Source: Rhodeus uyekii (lineage: Eukaryota > Chordata > Actinopteri > Cypriniformes > Acheilognathidae). From it: a DNA stretch of 64,000 bases. Shown here piece after piece: positions 19,471 through 31,015 of this stretch (position 1 is the first letter of the stretch; each line of letters begins with the position of its first letter). Under the pieces are notes generated by a model that worked only from the letters and a program-made list of their open reading frames with translations, made no database searches and was not told the origin of the DNA. Location of the stretch: positions 1,020,001-1,084,000 of the forward strand of contig JAWRVZ010000004.1 in assembly GCA_037043235.1 (NCBI GenBank), in the 5' to 3' direction. Position numbers and translations under genes: made by a program.

Positions 19471-20888
19471 TACTTTTCCTAGAAAATCAAAGTCATGACA
19501 ACAGAAATGGCTTTAAGGTAGTTTGTTGATTTGTGGTACATTGCTGGTTAGTTCCTTTCATTGTATGCCCACTTAAATAATTCTGTTTTGCCCGCAGCTA
19601 AACATGCTAAAGGGATGTCCACTACATTTATTGTTACTCTCAAAATCAGTTACAGTTCCCTCTTATCTCTTTTGACACAGTCATGAGTACTTGCGTCTCC
19701 AGACTTTTAGCTTTGATTAATAAGCCATAATATGTTTTACTACTGTCAGTAGTTAAGGAACAGAGAATTATATTATGCTTAATCAAATGAGATGCTTTAA
19801 GAGCTGTTTTTCCATCTATAACAAGAAGATAATAAACAATTTAACACCATTGAGAAAGTCATGGGACCAAACACTCAAATTCATCTGAGCTGCAGTGATG
19901 GTTATGCTTTGTGAATGGTAGTACATGGTGTACAGCCTTGCTGTGCCTGTGAAAGCTTTTAGAGAGAATTAGACTATTACCGTCAGTGTGTGAGTAACAC
20001 CATGTGACAAAATAAGCTACAATATTGATGCTGGCATCGAATTATATTCAGGTTTTAAAACTTGGAACAACAGAGGTGTAATATTCTCCATCCCTGACCC
20101 AAAAGAATATAGATTTTTTCCCTTTTTGTTGTATTCCAGTGCCCTTGGCTTTGTTTGCTTTTAAGAAAGCTCTGAGTATTTTTATTATTGACCATAATGA
20201 TGTACATTAATTTCCTTCATGTACACATTCTGGGAGAAAGGAAAGTCTAAAGGATGAAATTGCTGTTTGGCAGAGGAAAGCTTTTTGTTCTCTACTCGGT
20301 GCGCTTTTTGCAACTGCTACTAGGGAATTGGCAGCACAGCCAAGATTAAAAACGTCCAGAACTATTTTGAGCCAGTTTGTAATCTTCTCAAGCAAAGACC
20401 TGACACACATTTTTTTAATACCACATAGTGAAGTATGATGACAACTAAGAGCCACTATAGGATCAGGTCTGTTGGGTGAAGGTCAGGAGGATTGCTGATG
20501 GGCTGTTCAGGGTCAGTACTCTCAGCGCTACAGTCTAACAGTCTTCTGATGCCGTGACGAGACAATAAAAATATACTTAGCATCCCACTGACATTGACAG
20601 TTCATTAACAAATCATTTAAAACTATTCTTGAAATAGTTTGCATTTGAAAAAGTTAGAATTTGTCTATTATATGGTGTTTTAATTTAAAAGTAGTGGAAG
20701 CGAAGATCAGTTTACTAGCAGTGCTTGCTGTTGTGTGAACTGAAGAAGCAATAGCCATCTTTCACAGCATGCTCGTTAAAATACAATGTATTGCTTGAAG
20801 TCATAATGCAAATTTTATATTTTTCAAAAGCTAAGATTCGGTCAACGATCAATAGATTTTTTTTATTAGTATTTTGTTTTGCATATGT
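19471..20888. other. unassigned DNA
   Basis: The minus-strand 82-codon frame at 20207-20455 shows no domain I recognise. No repeat boundary supported. Confidence 0.4.
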
Positions 20889-21100
20889 ATACACTGCTCA
20901 AAATAGATAAATCACACTTAGATCACACATTGATCTCAATAAATTAAATATTAAAAAGGAAAGTCTTTAATGAAATCAAAATATTGTGTACATCATGCTG
21001 TTTTTAAATTCCAGACTACAGTGACAACATAACCAATATAACTGAGCACATGAGGATAGCCGTAAAAGAGCCGCCTAGAGCTGACAACACATTGTTCCAA
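20889..21100 (-). mobile_element. terminal part of a decayed mariner/Tc1 element
   Basis: Begins TATACACTGCTCAAAATAGA, matching the terminal inverted repeat of a widespread fish mariner-type family ('cactgctcaaaa'). The following AT-rich non-coding part is compatible with that family's end region. Transposase remnants on the same strand at 22110-22480 suggest one interrupted element, orientation minus. Recognition is from memory; the interior is heavily mutated. Confidence 0.55.
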
Positions 21101-21387
21101 TGATTTAGCAACTTGGGGAGGATGGGGCTATTGGGTTGGTCATACGGGGTTATCAGAGATAGTGGTAGGACTTCTAGTGTTATTACGTCTGCCATGTGTA
21201 ATTTCGATGTGTTTCAGCATTAGTGGAGAGAAGTGTGAAAAGCACAGTTTCATATCAAATGCTTTGAATGTTTAATTATGATGATACATTTCCTGCCATG
21301 TATCCAAGACCACAGGAATGTGATGATGAGACCAGTGGAATCTACAGTAAAATGTATTAACTGAATTGAGATATATTTTATGTCCTG

Positions 21388-21433
<46 letters not shown>
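21388..21433. repeat. A-run and (TA)n microsatellite
   Basis: About 14 A followed by 16 TA units. Confidence 0.95.
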
Positions 21434-21435
<2 letters not shown>

Positions 21436-22109
21436 TTGCTTATACTAAGGTGCCAAAACCAGCCTAAACATTCTTTGTTCATAAATTTAAGAGAGTGATC
21501 ATTCATTTGAAAATCAGAGTATGATAATGAAATGACTTAAATCCGCAATATTATTTTGTAGTTATCAATGAATGATAAAACGGGGGGAACTGTGATGTAA
21601 TTTTATAAATTATGTTTTCTTTTTATTCTCATCCATGATTATATTTTATTGATTATTGTGTGACATTAATTGTATTTTCTATTTATAACTAATAAGTAAG
21701 AGACAATCAGTTTGAAGAAATACATTTGAGGTATAGAGAGCCTTTAACCTTGATTAGAGATGTAAATGCTGGAGCAGCCCTCCCTTCTTTATCACACAGC
21801 TTCAGGTGTCTGTATGACTGTTGACCTTTTCTTGCAAGAAAATAAATCTTTATAAAGACAATTGGGAATTGTCTCTTTTTCAGAAGTGCTAAAAGATTTT
21901 GCCGCAACAATATACATTCTATAATTTGTTTAGAACAAATTTATGTGACAACAGTCAATGGAAAATAAAATATTCAGCACAATGAGGGTTGGAATCAAAA
22001 TCATACCGAAAATCTATTTAAAAAAACTGAAGTTACAGGCGGAAACAACTTGCTTGAACTAAGTCAGTATAAGTATAAGTCAGTCATAATATAGTGTGTA
22101 TTTCCCCCA
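21434..22109. other. unassigned AT-rich DNA
   Basis: Lies between the two mariner pieces. I see no insert boundary and no gene. Confidence 0.4.
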
Positions 22110-22480
22110 CATGCTTGTAGGCACTGAATGACAACATCTGGACAGGCTCCTGATAAATGTCCAGGGGGATCTCCTCCCAAAGCTGGATCAGGGCATAGGT
22201 GAGCTCCTGGACAGTCTGTGGTGCTTCTTAACAGCTTCGGATGCTCTGAAACATGTTGTCTTAGAGGTTCTCAAATGGATTCACTGTCTGGGGAACGTGA
22301 GGGCCAGTCGATGGCATCAATGTCTTTGTCATCCAAAAACTGCTTACACACTCTAGCCACATAAGCCCGGCATGGATAGCACGTGGAGCTCTGTTTGACC
22401 CTTCAAGGATATTCTTGACCCACCATCAAACCAGTCAGGCTGGATGATGTTGCATGCAGCATAATGTTCCCCACAGCATT
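22110..22480 (-). pseudogene. decayed mariner/Tc1 transposase fragment
   Basis: The nucleotide sequence on the minus strand follows a fish mariner-type transposase gene: plus-strand blocks such as 'gggatctcctcccaaagctg', 'gagctcctggacagtctgtg', 'ggggaacgtgagggccagtc' and 'aaccagtcaggctggatgat'. No open frame survives: stops and indels occur throughout. It is inactive and probably the coding remnant of the element whose end is at 20889. Confidence 0.6.
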
Positions 22481-23699
22481 TATGTGTACATATATACATT
22501 TGCTTTCTCCCACAAACAGCTCATTGCAGATTTTGACTCAAAATGATAGAGCGTGTCACAAATCTATATTTTTAGAACACCTCTCATCTTAATATTACCT
22601 TAATTCCTCCAGCATGTAAGTTGTTATTACGTATGGCGTGCCTCAATCCTCCTAGTAAATTCGTATTCATGAGTTGAGAAGTTGCAGGATGGAAATGTAC
22701 CTTTTCATGATGAATAAAGAGGAGTTTTTTACTCGGTCATGTTTTTATTCAATATTTAAAGATGCTAAAACCGAGTTTTTATATATTCTACCATTATTTT
22801 ACAATACCATCATAATGTCATATTTACAATACGATGAAAATGTTTAATTTCAAATAGTAATTTCCAATGGATCCACCGTTTTGGATCCACCGACATGCTA
22901 AATCCAAAGCAAATTCAGATTTTCCCACTCGTAATTAATTGTAAACACACTATTTTTCACAGTCATTGAACGCACCAAGAGTCTCATTCATACTTTCACT
23001 TTACAAAGGTATTATTATTCAAAAGTCAAATCTAACCATCTAATCATTTTCTTTGAATGTGTGAGACTTCTGATTATTTAGTTGCAATAGGTTTTTAAGG
23101 TAAAAAAAAATAATTAAGCTGTGAACTATTTGCTACAAACTAGTATGTTTATGATTATGATACTGAAATAAAATAATATGATAATGAATATGTGGTGAGC
23201 ATGACGAGGCTGAGAGTCGTGTGAACGCCACAGAATACATTTATGTTGGAATGTGAAGAAGCAAAACAGACTGTTTTTTGCACAGGTAAAATATAGAAGT
23301 GAATGACACTGACAACCTTGCACATTCAAGTTGCAAATGGTTCTGCCTGCTCTTGCGTTAAAAATAAGGTGGATACATAACAGAAAACAGCACTTTAGTA
23401 ATGGGGTCTTTAACATGTCTCTATGATGAGTCAAAAATCCTTCAATTTTGCTTGCTGTTAGTGCTGATTCAGTCCTGAATATGAACAATACTAGAGCCTG
23501 TGACTTCACAGTTGCTACATTCATCCTCTGATTCTTCATTATATGAAATCAATCTAGTAGGTGTGCTCAATTTACAATAGGATTCGAGACAAATCTTTCC
23601 TTAGGGGCTGCAACCACTGTATTTTTTACTTTTCATTTTTTTTTAATTGCAGCTTAAAAGTTTAATGCTGAGTGTCCACTGAATTTGGAACTATAGCAG
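22481..23699. other. unassigned AT-rich DNA
   Basis: The longest frame is 137 codons on the minus strand (23126-23539); its translation has no recognisable domain and is rich in Phe, Ile and Cys, as expected from AT-rich DNA. Confidence 0.4.
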
Positions 23700-24010
23700 G
23701 GATTATCATAACTAATGTATTTTAATAATGAGCAGGTTTAGGAGTCGGCCGAGGTTGATTGTAGTGGCTGCAAAAGCATGATTGTCAGCCTAGGGCGAGG
23801 AGCCCTAATGGGGATTTATTACATGCCAAAGAGAGTTCACATACCTTCATTAAAACATCTCCTTTACTGTCCAAATGCCCTGTTTTAATTAAAGGAAACA
23901 AACACAGAGCTACTATTACTTTTACTGTTCCACTGGCCATTGAGTGGTCGACATTTGTTCTTGCAGATAATAGCCATAATTAAAGTGTGGTGATTTGCCA
24001 TATGAAACGT
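23700..24010. other. candidate regulatory or conserved non-coding segment
   Basis: Non-repetitive sequence of balanced composition carrying several homeodomain-like cores (for example 'gttttaattaaagg', 'catAATTAAAG') without open frames. It differs in texture from surrounding decayed repeats. I cannot show conservation from one sequence, so this is only a pointer. Confidence 0.15.
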
Positions 24011-25041
24011 TATCATGAGTACCACCATGAGGGATGTTCTTCAAAAAGAAGAAATATACGATTATCGCTGCTTTAAGAATATGCATGTTTTTTTTTGCAA
24101 AAATTATAAAACAGGTGTAGTCTTTCTTTCTTGCAACTCAAAATATAGATGCAAAGTGACAGTGCTGTCATTTATTGACACGTTTCAGTCACGTCCCCAG
24201 TGACTTTTATAAAGTCATACCCAGACCACAAAAAGATACCAGGAAAATCAGCTTTGACCCTCCCAGAGGCAGCAATGACCCATATTCTGTCATCCGATGA
24301 CAGCTTTCTGAGGTTACAGAGGGGACTCCATCCTAGTAACCATTTCACAGGTATGAAACTAAACACATTCCCTAGTTTCAATGAACCATTGAATCCATCT
24401 AATGGGTTCTCTGAAGGGTTCAGCATTCCCTGTGGGAGTACTGTGGTAGTAAGGGGTGATGTTAGGTGGGTAAGACACAGTAAAACCTTCATACAGAGTC
24501 AAAAAAGAAACATTAGTCTCTCGCTTGTACAGCTGTGGGCCCAACAGTGACTATGTGATGTGGTTCACAATGAATCTAAATGATGGGTTAACGCATTGAA
24601 TATTTTAGCCACCAGACACAGCAAGAACATCCAGGAATTTGTCTTCACATGGGAAATAGTGTTGTCGAGGAGAGCCCTCTGTAGGGGGGAACTCATTAAT
24701 CATTTCAAGCCATTGAACCGTGCAGTTCTTCTACCGCACTCAAGCATTTCTGCTATAGAGAGGCACACCAAACGTTATTTCAATGCCCTTTCATTTATCA
24801 CCCCAAATCAAATTGCACGTTTCTGCTTAATAATATAGAAGCCTCCCAAAAAGCTCTCCAGATGTGTCTTGCTGGGTTCAGTCTGCATTGAGAAATGACT
24901 CTGAGTGAAAGTACAACCTTTATATTTTAGGCGATAGTCAAAGCTAGGACCGCTGAGTGTCAGTTGTGCTGATATGCTTGAGCATGGGGCGATTTGTTTT
25001 GACCTTGGAAATGCCTACGGTTGACAAGACTCGTCAAGGGC
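24011..25041. other. unassigned DNA with overlapping frames near 24.2-24.5 kb
   Basis: Frames of 106 codons (minus, 24172-24492) and 116 codons (plus, 24200-24550) cover the same bases. Neither has a domain I know, and no splice-site pair supports an exon. Confidence 0.35.
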
Positions 25042-25110
25042 AGTGGTTTTCAACTCATTTGGCCATGGGACTTTTCCCATGATCATTAAGCTGTGACCCA
25101 CTTTTTTAGG
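25042..25110. mobile_element. hAT-like terminal fragment
   Basis: 'cagtggttttcaactcattt' followed by 'gtgacccacttttt' resembles the terminal region of vertebrate hAT (Charlie-like) non-autonomous elements. No second end or 8-bp duplication found. Weak call. Confidence 0.35.
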
Positions 25111-25839
25111 TATTTATGTATACATGTGTAAAAATTGATCGCATGATCTTTAAGAAATCACGAAAAAGATCATTTCTATTAAATTATTAATGTTTAAATT
25201 AATTATTCAATGTTTCAAACAGTTTTAGCTGCATCATTTTTTTTTCTTTTTTCTTTTTTTGGTGTGAGGTGTATCATAATACAGTGCCATTCAAAATGTT
25301 GGGGTAGGTAAAAAAGGACATACTTTTATTTAGCAAATGCACATTAAATATATTAATATTATATTCATCAAAGAATCCTCAAAAAAAAAACCCAAAAAAC
25401 AGAAGTAGTAAGCATCTCAAATGTGCTCCTACTTTACTTAACATACACATGAATTATAAAAATATGACTAATACTGATAAATAAACAGTATAAGGTAAGG
25501 ATATTTAATAGCAGTTCCAAATTATTTGGAACAAAAACAACTGTTCCCATGGTAAATGAAAATGAACAGTTACTAAAACAAGGACACTGATGCTAATGAA
25601 TAGAATGAACATTATACGATTTATTTTAACATTTACATTGATTTCATGATTGACTAATTGACAACTTAACTACTATTACTACTGCTAATTCACAACTTAA
25701 CTCTGCTCACAGTATGAGATGAGCACAGTATAATTGAAGTGTGTAATTGTGACATTTTATTTTGCATGTCTGTGTCAAGCATGCATTTGCAACTTTAGGC
25801 TGTATCATGCAGTTCTGAGAAAAATGTCAGTCCTTTTTA

Positions 25840-26330
25840 TATACTTGGTATTCTGAGTTATAAAGTCCAAATCATTGGAAAAAAGGTCTGATATTTTTTC
25901 TCAGAATTGAGAGTTTCTCACATAAAAAATAATTGCGACTTATAAAATCAGAAATGCGAGATATAATCTTGCAATTCTGAGAAACATAATGTCAGTCCTT
26001 TTTCCCCATAAAAATCAGAATTGTAATTGCAAATTGTAAAAGTTTATATCTTGCATATTGTGAAATAAAAATGAATTTATCTTTTAAATTGTTTAAAAAA
26101 AAGTAAGTATTTCTTTATGAAGATTCTTTAAGTAATTATTATTTGGAACTTTCTCGTAATATTGAGAAACTTTCTTGAAATAATGAGAAAAGTTCTCATA
26201 ATAATGACTTAGTATCTCAAAATAATGAGAAACTTTCTTAAAATAGCGAGAAACTTTGACCAGAGGGTGTTGCAAGAGTGCCACTCCTTTCATTATTTAG
26301 AAAAAAAGTTTCTCATTATTATGACTTAAG
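25840..26330. repeat. two adjoining degenerate tandem-repeat tracts
   Basis: 25840-26080 contains repeated variants of 'tctcagaattgagag', 'aaaatcagaaatgcgagata' and 'tatatcttgca'. 26130-26330 contains repeated variants of 'aataatgagaaactttctt'. The minus-strand frame over the second tract gives a repeated HYFKKVS-like peptide, which is a repeat artefact. Similar cryptic repeats are common in fish intergenic DNA. Confidence 0.65.
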
Positions 26331-26954
26331 GAATCATATTTTGTCACATGCTTTGCTAGAAACCCTTTTACCCAGTTTCAGAGAAAAAACAGCTTTGTTT
26401 ATTTATTTATTATAATTTTGTATTTATTTATTTTTATTTTAATAATTATTTTTCATTTTCTTTTTATTTATCCATTTTTTTCCTGAGATCTATATATGGT
26501 ATATTAAAAGGAAACAGTGGTAAATTAATGGTAATTTTAAAATTATTATTTTATGAGAGCATTTTTAGTCCATATGTCATGATTCCCATAATTACCTGGC
26601 CATCACCTACACACTTTCCAATCACACACCATTCTTCCACCATCCTCATCAGCTCCTGGCTCCATGAAAAGGCCAGCACCACACACACATTTCTTGTCTG
26701 GTCTTGTCGCTACTAAGATGGTGATGTTGTTTATAACTTGGACTTGGCACTTGGATTATTACCAACCTGAAGCATGCTTAGCTCCCAGGTTTCAGTCTCC
26801 AGTTACTCAGTCTCCCCATGTGAGATTTACAAGAAAAAAGAAAAGTTCCCTTTAAAGAGGGAGAGTTCCTAAGCAGCAACCCTTTCCACACTATCAAGGT
26901 CACACAGCGATGCCTACGTGCCTTAGATATGTGGATTGAAAACCATGATAAACC

Positions 26955-27480
26955 ATGGTTTCTGTCTCAAGGACCCATATTGGGAGCTCCTTTTCAACGG
27001 TTAATGCTATTGACAGATGTGTCTTTGTGGGCTGGGAAGCGATCTTGAGGGATCTCGAGCACCAATTGTCTTTGCAGATAAACCTTCTAGAGCTGATGGC
27101 TGTTCAGCTGGCTCTTCAGGCGTTCCTCCAAGACCTTAGGGGGCACCATGTTGTTGTTCAAACTGACAGCACAGTGGTGGTTTCCCATATATATCATCAG
27201 GGGAGTCTACGTTTGCGACCACTATACAAACTGCTGCAACAGATCCTCCTTTATTCCCAAGGGAGACTGCTCTATCTCTGGGAAGTTCACATCCGTGGGA
27301 CAGTGGGAATGTGGGAACAGACTTCCTGCCAGGCTGGATACTATTGTTCAGGTGTGTCCAAGGCTAGGTCTGCACGCTTTTACCCCCGATTGCTCTCCTC
27401 CTGGGAGTTTTGGCGAGAGTTTGCCGGGACAAGGTCCATCTCACCCTTATTGCTCCACGGTGGCCGGGCAGAGTGTAGTT
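26955..27480 (+). pseudogene. broken RNase H/pol C-terminal region of DIRS copy 3
   Basis: Translation shows INLLELMAVQLALQAFLQDL, then VVVQTDSTVVVSHIYHQGSL and RPLYKLLQQILLYSQGRL, clearly the RNase H of copy 1 with E and D residues recognisable. The first Asp motif is altered (IDRCVFVGW for TDASLSGW). The frame shifts near 27300-27350, and pol C-terminal sequence continues in another frame. Confidence 0.85.
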
Positions 27481-27599
27481 CATGGATCTAATGTCCCCTG
27501 GGAGATTCCAGTCAGGAAGGACCTTTTGTCCCAGGCACAGGGCTTGATACATCACCTCTGCCCAGAACTGTGGAAACTGCGGGCTTGTTCTCTGAGGTG

Positions 27600-28520
27600 G
27601 CCCTGCTCCTCTCAACTGAGGTTATCAAGACCATCCTCCACTCCAGAGCTAAAGCCCTCCCTCGACAAGGAAACTGTATGCCCTAAAGTGGAGACTCTTC
27701 ACTTCTTGGTGTAGCGAGAAGCAGATGAACCCAGTTACCTGCCAGATTGGTAACATTCTGGAGTTCCTGCAGGAAAGACTCACTGCAGGGCTGTCCCCAT
27801 CCACCCTGAAGGTTTCCATGGCTGCCATAGCCACTTACCACATAGCTCTGGGTGGCATGTCTATTGGCAGGGACCCCGTAGTCACATGTTTCTTCTGTGG
27901 TACCATAAGGCTGAGGCCTGTAGTACAGACCAAGGTTTCTACTTGGGACTTATCCTTGGTCCTCCTCCAGGGTCTGTCCCAGGCACCCTTTGAGCCTATT
28001 GAGGAAGTTCCCTTTATGTTTCTCTCTCTGAAGACTCTTTATTTTTTGCCATTACTTCGCTAAAGAGAATCTTAAAGAGGGAACTACAGGCTCTATCTGT
28101 AGCTCCCTCCTGCCTTGAGTTTGCGACTGGGCTGGCCCAAGCTGTCCTCCATCCCAGTGAACAGGACCAAGAGTTTAAGAACCTGATCCAGTGTGAGCAC
28201 TGGATGCTTACATCCACAGGTATTCCCCTTGGCGTAAACAGACCAACTGTTAATTTGCTTCGGGACCGCAAAGGGGGCCCCAGCATCTAAACCTACTCCA
28301 AGATAGTCTACTTAGATGGAAAATCTCTTTGGCTTATGAGTCGGCCGGACTCCCATCTCCCTTGAGGGTCTTGCCCACTCCAGTAGGAACGTGGCTGCCT
28401 TTAAGACCCTTATATAAGGAGTTTCCCTGTCTGGTGTTTGTGATGTGGCAGGCTGGTCCTCCCTGTACACATTTCTGAGGTTCTACCAACTCAACCTCAA
28501 CTCATGGGTCCTCTCGTAGT
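27600..28520 (+). pseudogene. broken tyrosine recombinase of DIRS copy 3
   Basis: 27725-28063 reads NPVTCQIGNILEFLQERLTAGLSPSTLKV and LSQAPFEPIEEVPF, matching the N-terminal half of the copy 1 enzyme. A frameshift near 28060 and further indels disrupt the catalytic half. Its DNA is still recognisable ('tatgagtcggccggac', 'gtttgtgatgtggcaggctgg', 'ttctaccaactcaacctcaa'). It cannot encode an active enzyme. Confidence 0.85.
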
Positions 28521-28708
28521 GAGCCACGAGACACTCGTCGGCCTTCGTCACTGAGATGGTGTTGGTATATTGTTCCCCTAGCGTTTGACGCAGTGCGAGT
28601 TCCCTTAACGTCTCAGGTCAAGCATGCAACCTTAGTTCCCTGCAGAGGGAACGAGACACTGTGTATTTGGCTCCAGCTCCTTGCGCCTTCTGGGCTAACT
28701 TCAGACAG

Positions 28709-30887
28709 ATAATAAAGTATATTACATTATTTTAAAACGTACTGATCTATCCAGTGTGTGTTCCCTGACAGCGTTTAAATTCCCCCTTTGAGTATGACGT
28801 TTGTAACAATGTTTAGGATTTGAGTTTACTGGTGTCTAGTTTATTTGGCCGTGCACCATTCTTCAATCTGTGCTGAAATATCCAGCACTAACTTTCAAGT
28901 TCAGATTCTTGGGATTTGAAGGACCTTGTTAAAAAGAAACATCAGCCACTCTCCCTGCATCTTATTATCATTGGTTAAGTATCGACTGGAATAAGTGTCT
29001 TATTTTATTTAGGAATAATTCAGTCTATCCTACAGCCTCCTTTTCTGTTTTCGTTTGACTGCAGTTCAAGTTGCTTGAATAAATCATTGATACTGAAATA
29101 TGGGTGCTCAAATTAAGATGCTACGAAGTCACGTAAAACAAACAACTAAATTAGTAAAAAAAGAAAAAATAAGAAAAAGGGGGTTATTTAGGACTTTGAA
29201 CAGAGATTTGACTTCTGAAAGTTATAGTTTACATAGTACATTAAACTGTTGCATTTTCAAAAGATCAAAGTAGATTAGATTTTTCAAGATATGACCCCTT
29301 TAATGAAGGGAGACTTCTGCTTTCCTCCAATAAATGATGGACTGCTTGAAAGATTACTTTGTTTTTATGAGTGGCATTTCATTTTAATTGGTTCATTTTT
29401 TCCAGCAATTGCATCTTCAAATTCCCTTGATTGCTGCAGCTGTGGTTCATGCTGTGTCAGGATAGTTGAGGTTGTGAAAACACACACACACACATTCTAA
29501 CAGGCACATACTTCTATGTGCCAGATGGACACATTAAATCAGTGCTTGCTGGACCTGGCAGGATGTTATCAGAAGCCATCGACAGCTTCCATTGTGGGTG
29601 GATATTGCTATAAAATCGAAAAAAGTGCTGAGGTTATCGAATGATGGATTTTGGTCATAAGGATGTGATGGGTTTTCATTTCTTAATTGAGCTTCCCTCA
29701 AATAGTGGTTTCAGACATGTGTTCCATAGTTGCAGTCACACATTATGCCACTTTTTTGCCAACAGTATGCTGTTTCCATTGTGTGGATGTAATGAATGTG
29801 TTGAATGATGCACATCCATCTTTCAAAGATGGATCATCCAATCATCCAAAGAGCTTAAAAACTATATTTGGACTTTTGGGGCTTCACACTATTTTAGCCA
29901 TTCGGGTGACACAGAAAAAAAAATATCTTTGAGGACTGGAAGAGAAGAGTTTCATATTTTAAAGAATAGAGTTGTTAAGGGGTGTGCATGAGTCATAATT
30001 TTTGCCACCACCAGCAATATTGTGGTCGATTCAATGCAGTGATAAATGGGTCTAAATTTTTCAGGATATTTTTTTTTTCCTCTAACTCATACCAAAGCCC
30101 TGACACTGAAAATTGTGCCACTGCTATCTGCCTCAGATTTATTCTGTTGAAATTCTGAGGTTTGGAGAGGAGAAGATCCCTCTTTATCCAGCATGACATG
30201 CCTTGTTTGGTTTTTCAGAGACATGAAGAACAGTGCATAGTTTCTGCCAATAATACCTGTACATTTGGCTGCTCTTATCTGACAAGCTGGTCTGGGAGAT
30301 CACCAGACTCAAAGGACTGGTTAGTCTAATCTTTGAACATTTAGTTGCGCTCTCAACCCTCTAGGATATTAAAATACACCATCTGTTTACTGAAACCTGC
30401 TCAGCATGGTTTACATGCAAGACCTTGTCATTCAAATTTATGCTTGAGTGAATAGGCATGGCAACATATGCTGGGCAAGAGAAAATATACGATGATATTT
30501 CCTCACATATTTAGAGAAATACGGCAATATGTATATATACATAAACTCACATTAACTGTTAACTGATAATTTGTTTAAAAATTCAACAAATGATCAAAGC
30601 CAGAAATAATACAATGAATATAACGCCATTCTGAGCAGTCTGAGATCAGACTTTTTTCTCTCTTTTTTATTTATTTACTTCTTTAGCCCTTTTTAGATTT
30701 GTTTTTTTCTGAATCGTCCTTGGTTAAATTATATTTAAATTAAATGCAATTTGTTTAATTATCAGACGAGATGCCAACAGTACTTGAGTGACCAATCTAG
30801 AAAGTTGGCAAAATTACATAACCAAGGTGCACCAGGCAAAGCAATGAGAAAATTAGCTCAATTTACAATACAATTAAATTCAAATCA
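28709..30887. other. unassigned AT-rich DNA
   Basis: No recognised gene. Small CA run near 29482. Short frames at 29291-29500 and 29687-29932 show no domain. Confidence 0.4.
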
Positions 30888-31015
30888 ATCAGTAGAGCAT
30901 TGGTGTTTATCCCAGGGAAATGGGTTCGATCCCAGGGAAAGCAAGAATTGATGTAAAGTATTTCTTGAATGCAATGCAAGTAGCTTTGAATACAAGCGTC
31001 TGCCAAATGCATAAA
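30888..31015 (+). mobile_element. tRNA-derived SINE, plus strand
   Basis: 'cagtagagcattggtg' (box A side), 'gggttcgatcccagggaaag' (box B) and the tail 'gcgtctgccaaatgcataaa'. Same family as 9241-9398 and 17480-17740. The head is slightly shortened. Confidence 0.8.

Larger units (their letters stand above)
26885..28708 (+). mobile_element. decayed 3' fragment of a DIRS element (copy 3)
   Basis: Collinear with copy 1 from about 12865 to 14960. It begins at the RT/RNase H junction ('actatcaaggtcac'), continues through RNase H, the pol C-terminal region, the tyrosine recombinase and an internal complementary region ('gttcccctagcgtttgacgc', then 'ggttccctgcagagggaac'-like sequence), and stops before the right terminal repeat. 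Both ends are truncated. Many indels split the frames. It is much older than copy 1. Confidence 0.88.

Noticed and set aside
22110..22480. Possible functional mariner transposase
   Set aside because: Similarity exists only at DNA level, with stops and indels throughout.
24172..24550. Candidate host exon in overlapping 106- and 116-codon frames
   Set aside because: Both strands are open over the same bases, and no domain or splice support is visible.
26093..26293. Repetitive HYFKKVS peptide as a coiled or amyloid-like protein
   Set aside because: It is translation of an AT-rich tandem repeat, with indels changing the unit.
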